From positions 12,448,678-12,512,677 of the forward strand of contig NC_092579.1 in the NCBI RefSeq assembly GCF_037975245.1: a DNA stretch of 64,000 bases, written 5' to 3'. This document shows positions 1-9,500 of the stretch, piece by piece. The stretch is from Apostichopus japonicus. Lineage: Eukaryota; Echinodermata; Holothuroidea; Aspidochirotida; Stichopodidae. Positions within the stretch are counted from its first letter, which is position 1. Each line of letters opens with the position of its first letter. The notes below the pieces were generated by a model that was not told the DNA's origin, made no database searches, and saw nothing but the letters and a program-made list of their open reading frames with translations. Position numbers and translations under genes: made by a program.

Positions 1-165
1 AGTGCCTACACGGGGAGCTGTAAGTATTAGTTAATCCACCTAATATCTCAGTCCATACAGTGGCGCGATGGCTTGGCGCACTGTACGAGCTGATGATCGA
101 GACTCTCTTTTGCATCCGTGGTTCGAAACCCCGGTGATGACGTCTTTTGCCGATCTTTTACAGCA
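1..165 (+). repeat. Reference monomer, N5 class (165 bp)
   Basis: This copy is identical in layout to the 164-bp class but has one extra A, reading TTCGAAACCCCGG where N4 has TTCGAACCCCGG. The two classes are intermixed along the whole array. The extra base matters structurally: with loop TTCGAAA the putative T-stem CGTGG/CCCCG pairs at four of five positions, whereas N4 pairs at three of five. It also makes the monomer a multiple of three. N5 copies commonly follow a short 11-bp-deleted copy, so class order is not random. Confidence 0.93.
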
Positions 166-1645
166 AGTGCCTACACGGGGAGCTGTAAGTACTAGTTAAT
201 CCACCTAATATCTCAGTCCATACAGTGGCGCGATGGCTTGGCGCACTGTACGAGCTAATGATCGAGACTCTGTTTTACATCCGTGGTTCGAAACCCCGGT
301 GATGACGTCTTTTGCCGATCTTTTACAGCAAGTGCCTACACGGGGAGCTGTAAGTATTAGTTAATCCACCTAATATCTCAGTCCATACAGTGGCGCGATG
401 GCTTGGCGCACTGTACGAGCTGATGATCGAGACTCTCTTTTGCATCCGTGGTTCGAACCCCGGTGATGACGTCTTTTGCCGAACTTTTACAGCAAGTGCC
501 TACACGGGGAGCTGTAAGTATTAGTTAATCCACCTAATATCTCAGTCCATACAGTGGCGCGATGGCTTGGCGCACTGTACGAGCTGATGATCGAGACTCT
601 CTTTTGCATCAGTGGTTCGAACCCCGGTGATGACGTCTTTTGCCGATCTTTTACAGCAAGTGCCTACACGGGGAGCTGTAAGTATTAGTTAATCCACCTA
701 ATATCTCAGTCCATACAGTGGCGCGATGGCTTGGCGCACTGTACGAGCTGATGATCGAGACTCTCTTTTGCATCCGTGGTTCGAACCCCGGTGATGACGT
801 CTTTTGCCGATCTTTTATAGCAAGTGCCTACACGGGGAGCTGTAAGTATTAGTTAATCCACCTAATATCTCAGTCCATACAGTGGCGCGATGGCTTGGCG
901 CACTGTGCGAGCTGATGATCGAGACTCTCTTTTGCATCCGTGGTTCGAAACCCCGGTGATGACGTCTTTTGCCGATCTTTTACAGCAAGTGCCTACACGG
1001 GGAGCTGTAAGTATTAGTTAATCCACCTAATATCTCAGTCCATACAGTGGCGCGATGGCTTGGCGCACTGTACGAGCTGATGATCGAGACTCTCTTTTGC
1101 ATCCGTGGTTCGAAACCCCATGGTGACGTCTTTTGCCGATCTTTTACAGCAAGTGCCTACACGGGGAGCTGTAAGTATTAGTTAATCCACCTAATATATC
1201 AGTCCATACAGTGGCGCGATGGCTTGGCGCACTGTACGAGCTGATGATCGAGACTCTCTTTTGCATCCGTGGTTCGAAACCCCGGTGGTGACGTCTTTTG
1301 CCGATCTTTTACAGCAAGTGCCTACACGGGGAGCTGTAAGTATTAGTTAATCCACCTAATATCTCAGTCCATACAGTGGCGCGATGGCTTGGCGCACTGT
1401 ACGAGCTGATGATCGAGACTCTCTTTTGCATCCGTGGTTCGAACCCCGGTGATGACGTCTTTAGCCGATCTTTTACCGCAAGTGCCTACACGGGGAGCTG
1501 TAAGTATTAGTTAATCCACCTAATATCTCAGTCCATACAGTGGCGCGATGGCTTGGCGCACTGTGCGAGCTGATGATCGAGACTCTCTTTTGCATCCGTG
1601 GTTCGAAACCCCGGTGATGACGTCTTTTGCCGATCTTTTACAGCA

Positions 1646-1798
1646 AGTGCCTACACGGGGAGCTGTAAGTATTAGTTAATCCACCTAATATCTCAGTCCA
1701 TACAGTGGCGCGATGGCTTGGCGCACTGTACGAGCTGATGATCGAGACTCTCTTTTGCATCCGTGGTTCGAAACCCGGTGATGACGTCTTTTACAGCA
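1646..1798 (+). repeat. Short monomer class with 11-bp deletion (153 bp)
   Basis: Here GACGTCTTTT runs straight into ACAGCAAG, missing the 11 bases GCCGATCTTTT of the full form. The deletion joins two TTTT runs, so it looks like one slippage or microhomology event. The same junction recurs in dozens of copies across the window (for example 11069-11221 and those ending near 2609, 53687, 54498, 56942 and 57753), so it was spread by amplification. This copy also has GAAACCCGG in place of GAACCCCGG. Other short copies carry GAACCCCGGTGGTG or GAAAACCGG, so several short subfamilies exist. Confidence 0.93.
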
Positions 1799-2939
1799 AG
1801 TGCCTACACGGGGAGCTGTAAGTATTAGTTAATACACCTAATATCTCAGTCCATACAGTGGCGCGATGGCTTGGCGCACTGTACGAGCTGATGATCGAGA
1901 CTCTCTTTTGCATCCGTGGTTCGAAACCCCGGTGATGACGTCTTTTGCCGATCTTTTACAGCAAGTGCCTACACGGGGAGCTGTAAGTACTAGTTAATCC
2001 ACCTAATATCTCAGTCCATACAGTGGCGCGATGGCTTGGCGCACTGTACGAGCTGATGATCGAGACTCTCTTTTGCATCCGTGGTTCGAAACCCCGGTGA
2101 TGACGTCTTTTGCCGATCTTTTACAGCAAGTGCCTACACGGGGAGCTGTAAGTATTAGTTAATCCACCTAATATCTCAGTCCATACAGTGGCGCGATGGC
2201 TTGGCGCACTGTACGAGCTGATGATCGAGACTCTATTTTGCATCCGTGGTTCGAACCCCGGTGATGACGTCTTTTGCCGATCTTTTACAGCAAGTGCCTA
2301 CACGGGGAGCTGTAAGTATTAGTTAATCCACCTAATATCTCAGTCCATACAGTGGCGCGATGGCTTGGCGCACTGTACGAGCTGATGATCGAGACTCTCT
2401 TTTGCATCCGTGGTTCGAACCCCGGTGATGACGTCTTTTGCCGATCTTTTACAGTAAGTGCCTACACGGGGAGCTGTAACTATTAGTTAATCCACCTAAT
2501 ATCTCAGTCCATACAGTGGCGCGATGGCTTGGCGCACTGTACGAGCTGATGATCGAGACTCTCTTTTGCATCCGTGGTTCGAAACCCGGTGATGACGTCT
2601 TTTACAGCAAGTGCCTACACGGGGAGCTGTAAGTATTAGTTAATCCACCTAATATCTCAGTCCATACAGTTGCGCGATGGCTTGGCGCACTGTACGAGCT
2701 GATGATCGAGACTCTCTTTTGCATCCGTGGTTCGAAACCCCGGTGATGACGTCTTTTGCCGATCTTTTACAGCAAGTGCCTACACGGGGAGCTGTAAGTA
2801 CTAGTTAATCCACCTAATATCTCAGTCCATACAGTGGCGCGATGGCTTGGCGCACTGTGCGAGCTGATGATCGAGACTCTCTTTTGCATCCGTGGTTCGA
2901 AACCCCGGTGATGACGTCTTTTGCCGATCTTTTACAGCA
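1646..2939 (+). repeat. 811-bp pentamer higher-order repeat, left block
   Basis: Two linked markers recur at exactly 811 bp. The short GAAACCCGG variant is at 1770 and 2581, and TACTAG (for the usual TATTAG) is at 1988 and 2799, in each case one N5 monomer after the short one. 811 equals 153 + 165 + 165 + 164 + 164, that is five monomers. The second unit diverges after about three monomers (an ATGGTG copy at 3064). Confidence 0.85.
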
Positions 2940-3761
2940 AGTGCCTACACGGGGAGCTGTAAGTATTAGTTAATCCAGCTAATATCTCAGTCCATACAGT
3001 GGCGCGATGGCTTGGCGCACTGTACGAGCTGATGATCGAGACTCTCTTTTGCATCCGTGGTTCGAAACCCCATGGTGACGTCTTTTGCCGATCTTTTACA
3101 GCAAGTGCCTACACGGGGAGCTGTAAGTATTAGTTAATCCTCCTAATATCTCAGTCCATACAGTGGCGCGATGGCTTGGCGCACTGTACGAGCTGATGAT
3201 CGAGACTCTCTTTTGCATCCGTGGTTCGAAACCCCGGTGATGACGTCTTTTGCCGATCTTTTACAGCAAGTGCCTACACGGGGAGCTGTAAGTATTAGTT
3301 AATCCACCTAATATCTCAGTCCATACAGTGGCGCGATGGCTTGGCGCACTGTACGAGCTGATGATCGAGACTCTCTTTTGCATCCGTGGTTCGAACCCCG
3401 GTGATGACATCTTTTGCCGATCTTTTACAGCAAGTGCCTACACGGGGAGCTGTAAGTATTAGTTAATCCACCTAATATCTCAGTCCATACAGTGGCGCGA
3501 TGGCTTGGCGCACTGTACGAGCTGATGATCGAGACTCTCTTTTGCATCCGTGGTTCGAACCCCGGTGATGACGTCTTTTGCCGATCTTTTACAGCAAGTG
3601 CCTACACGGGGAGCTGTAAGTATTAGTTAATCCACCTAATATCTCAGTCCATACAGTGGCGCGATGGCTTGGCGCACTGTGCGAGCTGATGATCGAGACT
3701 CTCTTTTGCATCCGTGGTTCGAAACCCCGGTGATGACGTCTTTTGCCGATCTTTTACAGCA

Positions 3762-5100
3762 AGTGCCTACACGGGGAGCTGTAAGTATTAGTTAATCCAC
3801 CTAATATCTCAGTCCATACAGTGGCGCGATGGCTTGGCGCACTGTACGAGCTGATGATCGAGACTCTCTTTTGCATCCGTGGTTCGAACCCCGGTGGTGA
3901 CGTCTTTTACAGCAAGTGCCTATCTTGCCGATCTTTTACAGCAAGTGCCTACACGGGGAGCTGTAAGTATTAGTTAATCCACCTAATATCTCAGTCCATA
4001 CAGTGGCGCGATGGCTTGGCGCACTGTACGAGCTGATGATCGAGACTCTCTTTTGCATCCGTGGTTCGAACCCCAGTGATGACGTCTTTTGCCGATCTTT
4101 TACAGCAAGTGCCTACACGGGGAGCTGTAAATATTAGTTAATCCACCTAATATCTCATTCCATACAGTGGCGCGATGGCTTGGCGCACTGTGCGAGCTGA
4201 TGATCGAGACTCTCTTTTGCATCCGTGGTTCGAACCCCGGTGGTGACGTCTTTTACAGCAAGTGCCTACACGGGGAGCTGTAAGTATTAGTTAATCCACC
4301 TAATATCTCAGTCCATACAGTGGCGCGATGGCTTGGCGCACTGTACGAGCTGATGATCGAGACTCTCTTTTGCATCCGTGGTTCGAAACCCCATGGTGAC
4401 GTCTTTTGCCGATCTTTTACAGCAAGTGCCTACACGGGGAGCTGTAAGTATTAGTTAATCCACCTAATATATCAGTCCATACAGTGGCGCGATGGCTTGG
4501 CGCACTGTACGAGCTGATGATCGAGACTCTCTTTTGCATCCGTGGTTCGAAACCCCGGTGGTGACGTCTTTTGCCGATCTTTTACAGCAAGTGCCTACAC
4601 GGGGAGCTGTAAGTATTAGTTAATCCACCTAATATCTCAGTCCATACAGTGGCGCGATGGCTTGGCGCACTGTACGAGCTGATGATCGAGACTCTCTTTT
4701 GCATCCGTGGTTCGAACCCCGGTGATGACGTCTTTTGCCGATCTTTTACAGCAAGTGCCTACACGGGGAGCTGTAAGTATCAGTTAATCCACCTAATATC
4801 TCAGTCCATACAGTGGCGCGATGGCTTGGCGCACTGTGCGAGCTGATGATCGAGACTCTCTTTTGCATCCGTGGTTCGAAACCCCGGTGATGACGTCTTT
4901 TGCCGATCTTTTACAGCAAGTGCCTACACGGGGAGCTGTAAGTATTAGTTAATCCACCTAATATCTCAGTCCATACAGTGGCGCGATGGCTTGGCGCACT
5001 GTACGAGCTGATGATCGAGACTCTCTTTTGCATCCGTGGTTCGAACCCCGGTGGTGACGTCTTTTACAGCAAGTGCCTATCTTGCCGATCTTTTACAGCA
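3762..5100 (+). repeat. 1157-bp offset pair with 18-bp-insertion monomers
   Basis: Monomers 3762-3943 and 4919-5100 are both 182 bp and carry the same 18-base insertion ACAGCAAGTGCCTATCTT after GACGTCTTTT (3909-3926 and 5066-5083). The preceding N5 monomer with TGTGCGAG is shared as well. The copies are 1157 bp apart, about seven monomers. I saw no other 182-bp copies in the window, so this pair records one local duplication. Confidence 0.88.
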
Positions 5101-5600
5101 AGTGCCTACACGGGGAGCTGTAAGTATTAGTTAATCCACCTAATATCTCAGTCCATACAGTGGCGCGATGGCTTGGCGCACTGTACGAGCTGATGATCGA
5201 GACTCTCTTTTGTATCCGTGGTTCGAAACCCCATGGTGACGTCTTTTGCCGATCTTTTACAGCAAGTGCCTACACGGGGAGCTGTAAGTATTAGTTAATC
5301 CACCTAATATATCAGTCCATACAGTGGCGCGATGGCTTGGCGCACTGTACGAGCTGATGATCGAGACTCTCTTTTGCATCCGTGGTTCGAAACCCCGGTG
5401 GTGACGTCTTTTGCCGATCTTTTACAGCAAGTGCCTACACGGGGAGCTGTAAGTATTAGTTAATCCACCTAATATCTCAGTCCATACAGTGGCGCGATGG
5501 CTTGGCGCACTGTACGAGCTGATGATCGAGACTCTCTTTTGCATCCGTGGTTCGAACCCCGGTGATGACGTCGTTAGCCGATCTTTTACCGCAAGTGCCT
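4386..5600 (+). repeat. Recurring three-monomer haplotype (ATGGTG / ATATATCAG / ...)
   Basis: A GAAACCCCATGGTGACG monomer is followed by one with CCTAATATATCAG and GAAACCCCGGTGGTG, then by an N4 copy, often with TTTAGCC...TTTTACCGC. The series starts at 4386 and again 840 bp later at 5226. It also occurs at 1112 and 13931, and parts of it at about 8.4 and 23.1-23.6 kb. Linkage over three monomers at well-separated places indicates blocks were copied, not single monomers. Confidence 0.75.
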
Positions 5601-6461
5601 ACACGGGGAGCTGTAAGTATTAGTTAATCCACCTAATATCTCAGTCCATACAGTGGCGCGATGGCTTGGCGCACTGTACGAGCTGATGATCGAGACTCTC
5701 TTTTGCATCCGTGGTTCGAAACCCCGGTGATGACGTCTTTTGCCGATCTTTTACAGCAAGTGCCTACACGGGGAGCTGTAAGTATTAGTTAATCCAGCTA
5801 ATATCTCAGTCCATACAGTGGCGCGATGGCTTGGCGCACTGTACGAGCTGATGATCGAGACTCTCTTTTGCATCCGTGGTTCGAACCCCGGTGGTGACGT
5901 GTTTTACAGCAAGTGCCTACACGGGGAGCTGTAAGTATTAGTTAATCCACCTAATATCTCAGTCCATACAGTGGCGCGATGGCTTGGCGCACTGTACGAG
6001 CTGATGATCGAGACTCTCTTTTGCATCCGTGGTTCGAAACCCCGGTGATGACGTCTTTTGCCGATCTTTTACAGCAAGTGCCTACACGGGGAGCTGTAAG
6101 TATTAGTTAATCCACCTAATATCTCAGTCCATACAGTGGCGCGATGGCTTGGCGCACTGTACGAGCTGATGATCGAGACTCTCTTTTGCATCCGTGGTTC
6201 GAACCCCGGTGATGACGTCTTTTGCCGATCTTTTAAAGCAAGTGCCTACACGGGGAGCTGTAAGTATCAGTTAATCCACCTAATATCTCAGTCCATACAG
6301 TGGCGCGATGGCTTGGCGCACTGTACGAGCTGATGATCGAGACTCTCTTTTGCATCCGTGGTTCGAACCCCGGTGATGACGTCTTTTGCCGATCTTTTAC
6401 AGCAAGTGCCTACACGGGGAGCTGTAAGTATTAGTTAATCCACCTAATATCTCAGTCCATA

Positions 6462-6487
6462 CAGTGGCGCGATGGCTTGGCGCACTG
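6462..6487 (+). other. D-arm-like hairpin, 8 bp with one bulge
   Basis: CAGT-(G bulge)-GCGC pairs with GCGC-ACTG around the 9-base loop GATGGCTTG. The inner four pairs correspond to a tRNA D-stem at standard positions 10-13/22-25. The outer CAGT/ACTG pairs go beyond a tRNA D-arm. Almost all monomers keep both arms. Occasional changes such as GCGACGG (24051, 24543, 24707) fall in the loop, whereas CAGTGTCGCG (9366, 9519) and GGCACACTG (16972, 19240) weaken the stem, so pairing is common but not strictly kept. Confidence 0.65.
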
Positions 6488-6510
6488 TACGAGCTGATGA
6501 TCGAGACTCT

Positions 6511-6562
6511 CTTTTGCATCCGTGGTTCGAACCCCGGTGATGACGTCTTTTGCCGATCTTTT
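6511..6562 (+). terminator. T4 runs: possible Pol III termination signals
   Basis: Three TTTT runs lie on the forward strand of each full monomer: in CTCTTTTGC between the A and B boxes (6512-6515), and at 6548-6551 and 6559-6562 downstream of the B box. A run of four T on the non-template strand is a minimal Pol III terminator in animals. The two downstream runs are placed to end a transcript shortly after the tRNA-like part. The run between the boxes would favour early termination, which argues against efficient full-length transcription. The short monomer class retains one downstream run. Confidence 0.4.
6524..6533. promoter_or_regulatory. Palindromic B box GGTTCGAACC
   Basis: In N4 monomers this is a perfect 10-base palindrome, so a B-box-like site reads on both strands. 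In N5 monomers the extra A (GGTTCGAAACC) breaks the palindrome but keeps the forward B box. Some local families mutate it: TTCAAAA (for example 35192, 38763, 40224) and TTAGAAA (35521, 38600, 40552, 42022), which would weaken B-box function if there is any. Confidence 0.6.
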
Positions 6563-6566
6563 ACAG

Positions 6567-6587
6567 CAAGTGCCTACACGGGGAGCT
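6567..6587 (+). other. 21-base splice-like mini-exon signature
   Basis: A pyrimidine-rich stretch ending TTTTACAG (acceptor-like) lies immediately before 6567, and GTAAGT (donor-like, full intronic consensus) begins at 6588. They enclose 21 bases, from CAAGTGCC to GGGGAGCT. The same arrangement recurs in almost every monomer because it spans the junction between copies. The last exon base is T rather than the usual G, and many copies have AAAG instead of ACAG. This could be coincidence in a T-rich repeat; no transcript evidence is available here. Confidence 0.3.
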
Positions 6588-9500
6588 GTAAGTATTAGTT
6601 AATCCACCTAATATCTCAGTCCATACAGTGGCGCGATGGCTTGGCGCACTGTACGAGCTGATGATCGAGACTCTCTTTTGCATCCGTGGTTCGAACCCCG
6701 GTGATGACGTCTTTTGCCGATCTTTTACAGCAAGTGCCTACACGGGGAGCTGTAAGTATTAGTTAATCCACCTAATATCTCAGTCCATACAGTGGCGCGA
6801 TGGCTTGGCGCACTGTACGAGCTGATGATCGAGACTCTCTTTTGCATCCGTGGTTCGAACCCCGGTGGTGACGTCTTTTACAGCAAGTGCCTACACGGGG
6901 AGCTGTAAGTATTAGTTAATCCACATAATATCTCAGTCCATACAGTGGCGCGATGGCTTGGCGCACTGTACGAGCTGATGATCGAGACTCTCTTTTGCAT
7001 CCGTGGTTCGAAACCCCGGTGATGACGTCTTTTGCCGATCTTTAACAGCAAGTGCCTACACGGGGAGCTGTAAGTATTAGTTAATCCACCTAATATCTCA
7101 GTCCATACAGTGGCGCGATGGCTTGGCGCACTGTACGAGCTGATGATCGAGACTCTCTTTTGCATCCGTGGTTCGAAACCCCGGTGGTGACGTCTTTTGC
7201 CGATCTTTTACAGCAAGTGCCTTCACGGGGAGCTGTAAGTATTAGTTAATCCACCTAATATCTCAGTCCATACAGTGGCGCGATGGCTTGGCGCACTGTA
7301 CGAGCTGATGATCGAGACTCTCTTTTGCATCCGTGGTTCGAACCCCGGTGATGACGTCTTTTGCCGATCTTTTAAAGCAAGTGCCTACACGGGGAGCTGT
7401 AAGTATTAGTTAATCCACCTAATATCTCAGTCCATACAGTGGCGCGATGGCTTGGCGCACTGTACGAGCTGATGATCGAGACTATCTTTTGCATCCGTGG
7501 TTCGAAACCCCGGTGGTGACGTCTTTTACAGCAAGTGCCTACACGGGTAGCTGTAAGTATTAGTTAATCCACCTAATATCTCAGTCCATACAGTTGCGCG
7601 ATGGCTTGGCGCACTGTACGAGCTGATGATCGAGACTCTCTTTTGCATCCGTGGTTCGAACCCCGGTGATGACGTCTTTTGCCGATCTTTTACAGCAAGT
7701 GCCTACACGGGGAGCTGTAAGTATTAGTTAATCCACCTAATATCTCAGTCCATACAGTGGCGCGATGGCTTGGCGCACTGTACGAGCTGATGATCGAGAC
7801 TATCTTTTGCATCCGTGGTTCGAACCCCGGTGGTGACGTCTTTTACATCAAGTGCCTACACGGGGAGCTGTAAGTATTAGTTAATCCACCTAATATCTCA
7901 GTCCATACAGTGGCGCGATGGCTTGGCGCACTGTACGAGCTGATGATCGAGACTCTCTTTTGCATCCGTGGTTCGAACCCCGGTGATGACGTCTTTTGCC
8001 GATCTTTTACAGCAAGTGCCTACACGGGGAGCTGTAAGTATTAGTTAATCCACCTAATATCTCAGTCCATACAGTGGCGCGATGGCTTGGCGCACTGTAC
8101 GAGCTGATGATCGAGACTATCTTTTGCATCCGTGGTTCGAACCCCGGTGGTGACGTCTTTTACAGCAAGTGCCTACACGGGGAGCTGTAAGTATTAGTTA
8201 ATCCACCTAATATCTCAGTCCATACAGTGGCGCGATGGCTTGGCGCACTGTACGAGCTGATGATCGAGACTCTCTTTTGCATCCGTGGTTCGAAACCCCG
8301 GTGATGACGTCTTTTACAGCAAGTGCCTACACGGGGAGCTGTAAGTATCAGTTAATCCACCTAATATATCAGTCCATACAGTGGCGCGATGGCTTGGCGC
8401 ACTGTACGAGCTGATGATCGAGACTCTCTTTTGCATCCGTGGTTCGAAACCCCGGTGGTGACGTCTTTTGCCGATCTTTTACAGCAAGTGCCTACACGGG
8501 GAGCTGTAAGTATTAGTTAATCCACCTAATATCTCAGTCCATACAGTGGCGCGATGGCTTGGCGCACTGTACGAGCTGATGATCGAGACTCTCTTTTGCA
8601 TCCGTGGTTCGAACCCCGGTGATGACGTCTTTAGCCGATCTTTTACCGCAAGTGCCTACACGGGGAGCTGTAAGTATTAGTTAATCCACCTAATTTCTCA
8701 GTCCATACAGTGGCGCGATGGCTTGGCGCACTGTACGAGCTGATGATCGAGACTCTCTTTTGCATCCGTGGTTCGAATCCCGGTGATGACGTCTTTTGCC
8801 GATCTTTTACAGCAAGTGCCTACACGGGGAGCTGTAAGTATTAGTTAATCCAGCTAATATCTCAGTCCATACAGTGGCGCGATGGCTTGGCGCACTGTAC
8901 GAGCTGATGATCGAGACTCTCTTTTGCATCCATGGTTCGAACCCCGGTGATGACGTCTTTTGCCGATCTTTTACAGCAAGTGCCTACACGGGGAGCTGTA
9001 AGTATTAGTTAATCCACCTAATATCTCAGTCCATACAGTGGCGCGATGGCTTGGCGCACTGTACGAGCTGATGATCGAGACTCTCTTTTGCATCCGTGGT
9101 TCGAAACCCCGGTGGTGACGTCTTTTGCCGATTTTTAAAGCAAGTGCCTACACGGGGAGCTGTAAGTATTAGTTAATCCACCTAATATCTCAGTCCATAC
9201 AGTGGCGCGATGGCTTGGCGCACTGTACGAGCTGATGATCGAGACTCTCTTTTGCATCCGTGGTTCGAACCCCGGTGATGACGTCTTTTGCCGATCTTTT
9301 ACAGCAAATGCCTACACGGGGAGCTGTAAGTATTAGTTAATCCACCTAATATCTCAGTCTATACAGTGTCGCGATGGCTTGGCGCACTGTACGAGCTGAT
9401 GATCGAGACTCTCTTTTGCATCCGTGGTTCGAACCCCGGTGGTGACGTCTTTTACAGCAAGTGCCTACACGGGGAGCTGTAAGTATTAGTTAATCCACCT

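Larger units (their letters stand above)
6462..6541 (+). promoter_or_regulatory. tRNA-like segment with Pol III A/B-box layout (one per monomer)
   Basis: The example is from the reference monomer; nearly every monomer has the same segment. Seen: TGGCGCGATGGC at 6465-6476 matches the A-box consensus TRGCNNARYNGG at 10 of 12 positions. A D-stem GCGC (6467-6470) pairs with GCGC (6480-6483) around a 9-base loop GATGGCTTG. The B-box region GGTTCGAACCC (6524-6534) matches GGTTCGANTCC at 10 of 11. Known: these are the internal promoter elements of tRNA genes and tRNA-derived SINEs. The box starts are 59 bases apart, about 15 more than a standard tRNA, and the anticodon arm is poor (CGA/TCG around an 8-base loop). 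An acceptor stem is barely detectable. I infer a decayed tRNA or SINE head, not a working tRNA gene. Confidence 0.6.
6405..6568 (+). repeat. Reference monomer, N4 class (164 bp)
   Basis: I use this copy as reference because it carries the commonest base at every position I compared. It has 41 G and 41 C (50% GC) and 11 CpG. Order of parts: CACGGGGAGCT block; GTAAGT; an AT-rich stretch containing TAAGTATTAGTTAA; the CACCTAATATCTCAG segment; a D-arm-like hairpin at 6462-6487; CTGATGA; CTCTCTTTT; the B-box palindrome at 6524-6533; CCCCGG; TGACGTC at 6541-6547; then two TTTT runs at 6548-6551 and 6559-6562, followed by ACAG. N4 means TTCGAA is followed by CCCC before GG. Confidence 0.95.

Noticed and set aside
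6494-6531. Hammerhead-ribozyme-like core: CTGATGA followed by GAAA in N5 monomers
   Set aside because: The two core boxes occur in order, and satellites can carry hammerheads. However, no pairing for stem I or stem II could be found, the base after the short ACC/GGT helix is G where A, C or U is needed, and N4 monomers lack GAAA.
6525-6540. CENP-B box
   Set aside because: TTCG and CGG are present, but the spacing is five or six bases instead of seven, and the central A and full CGGG are missing.
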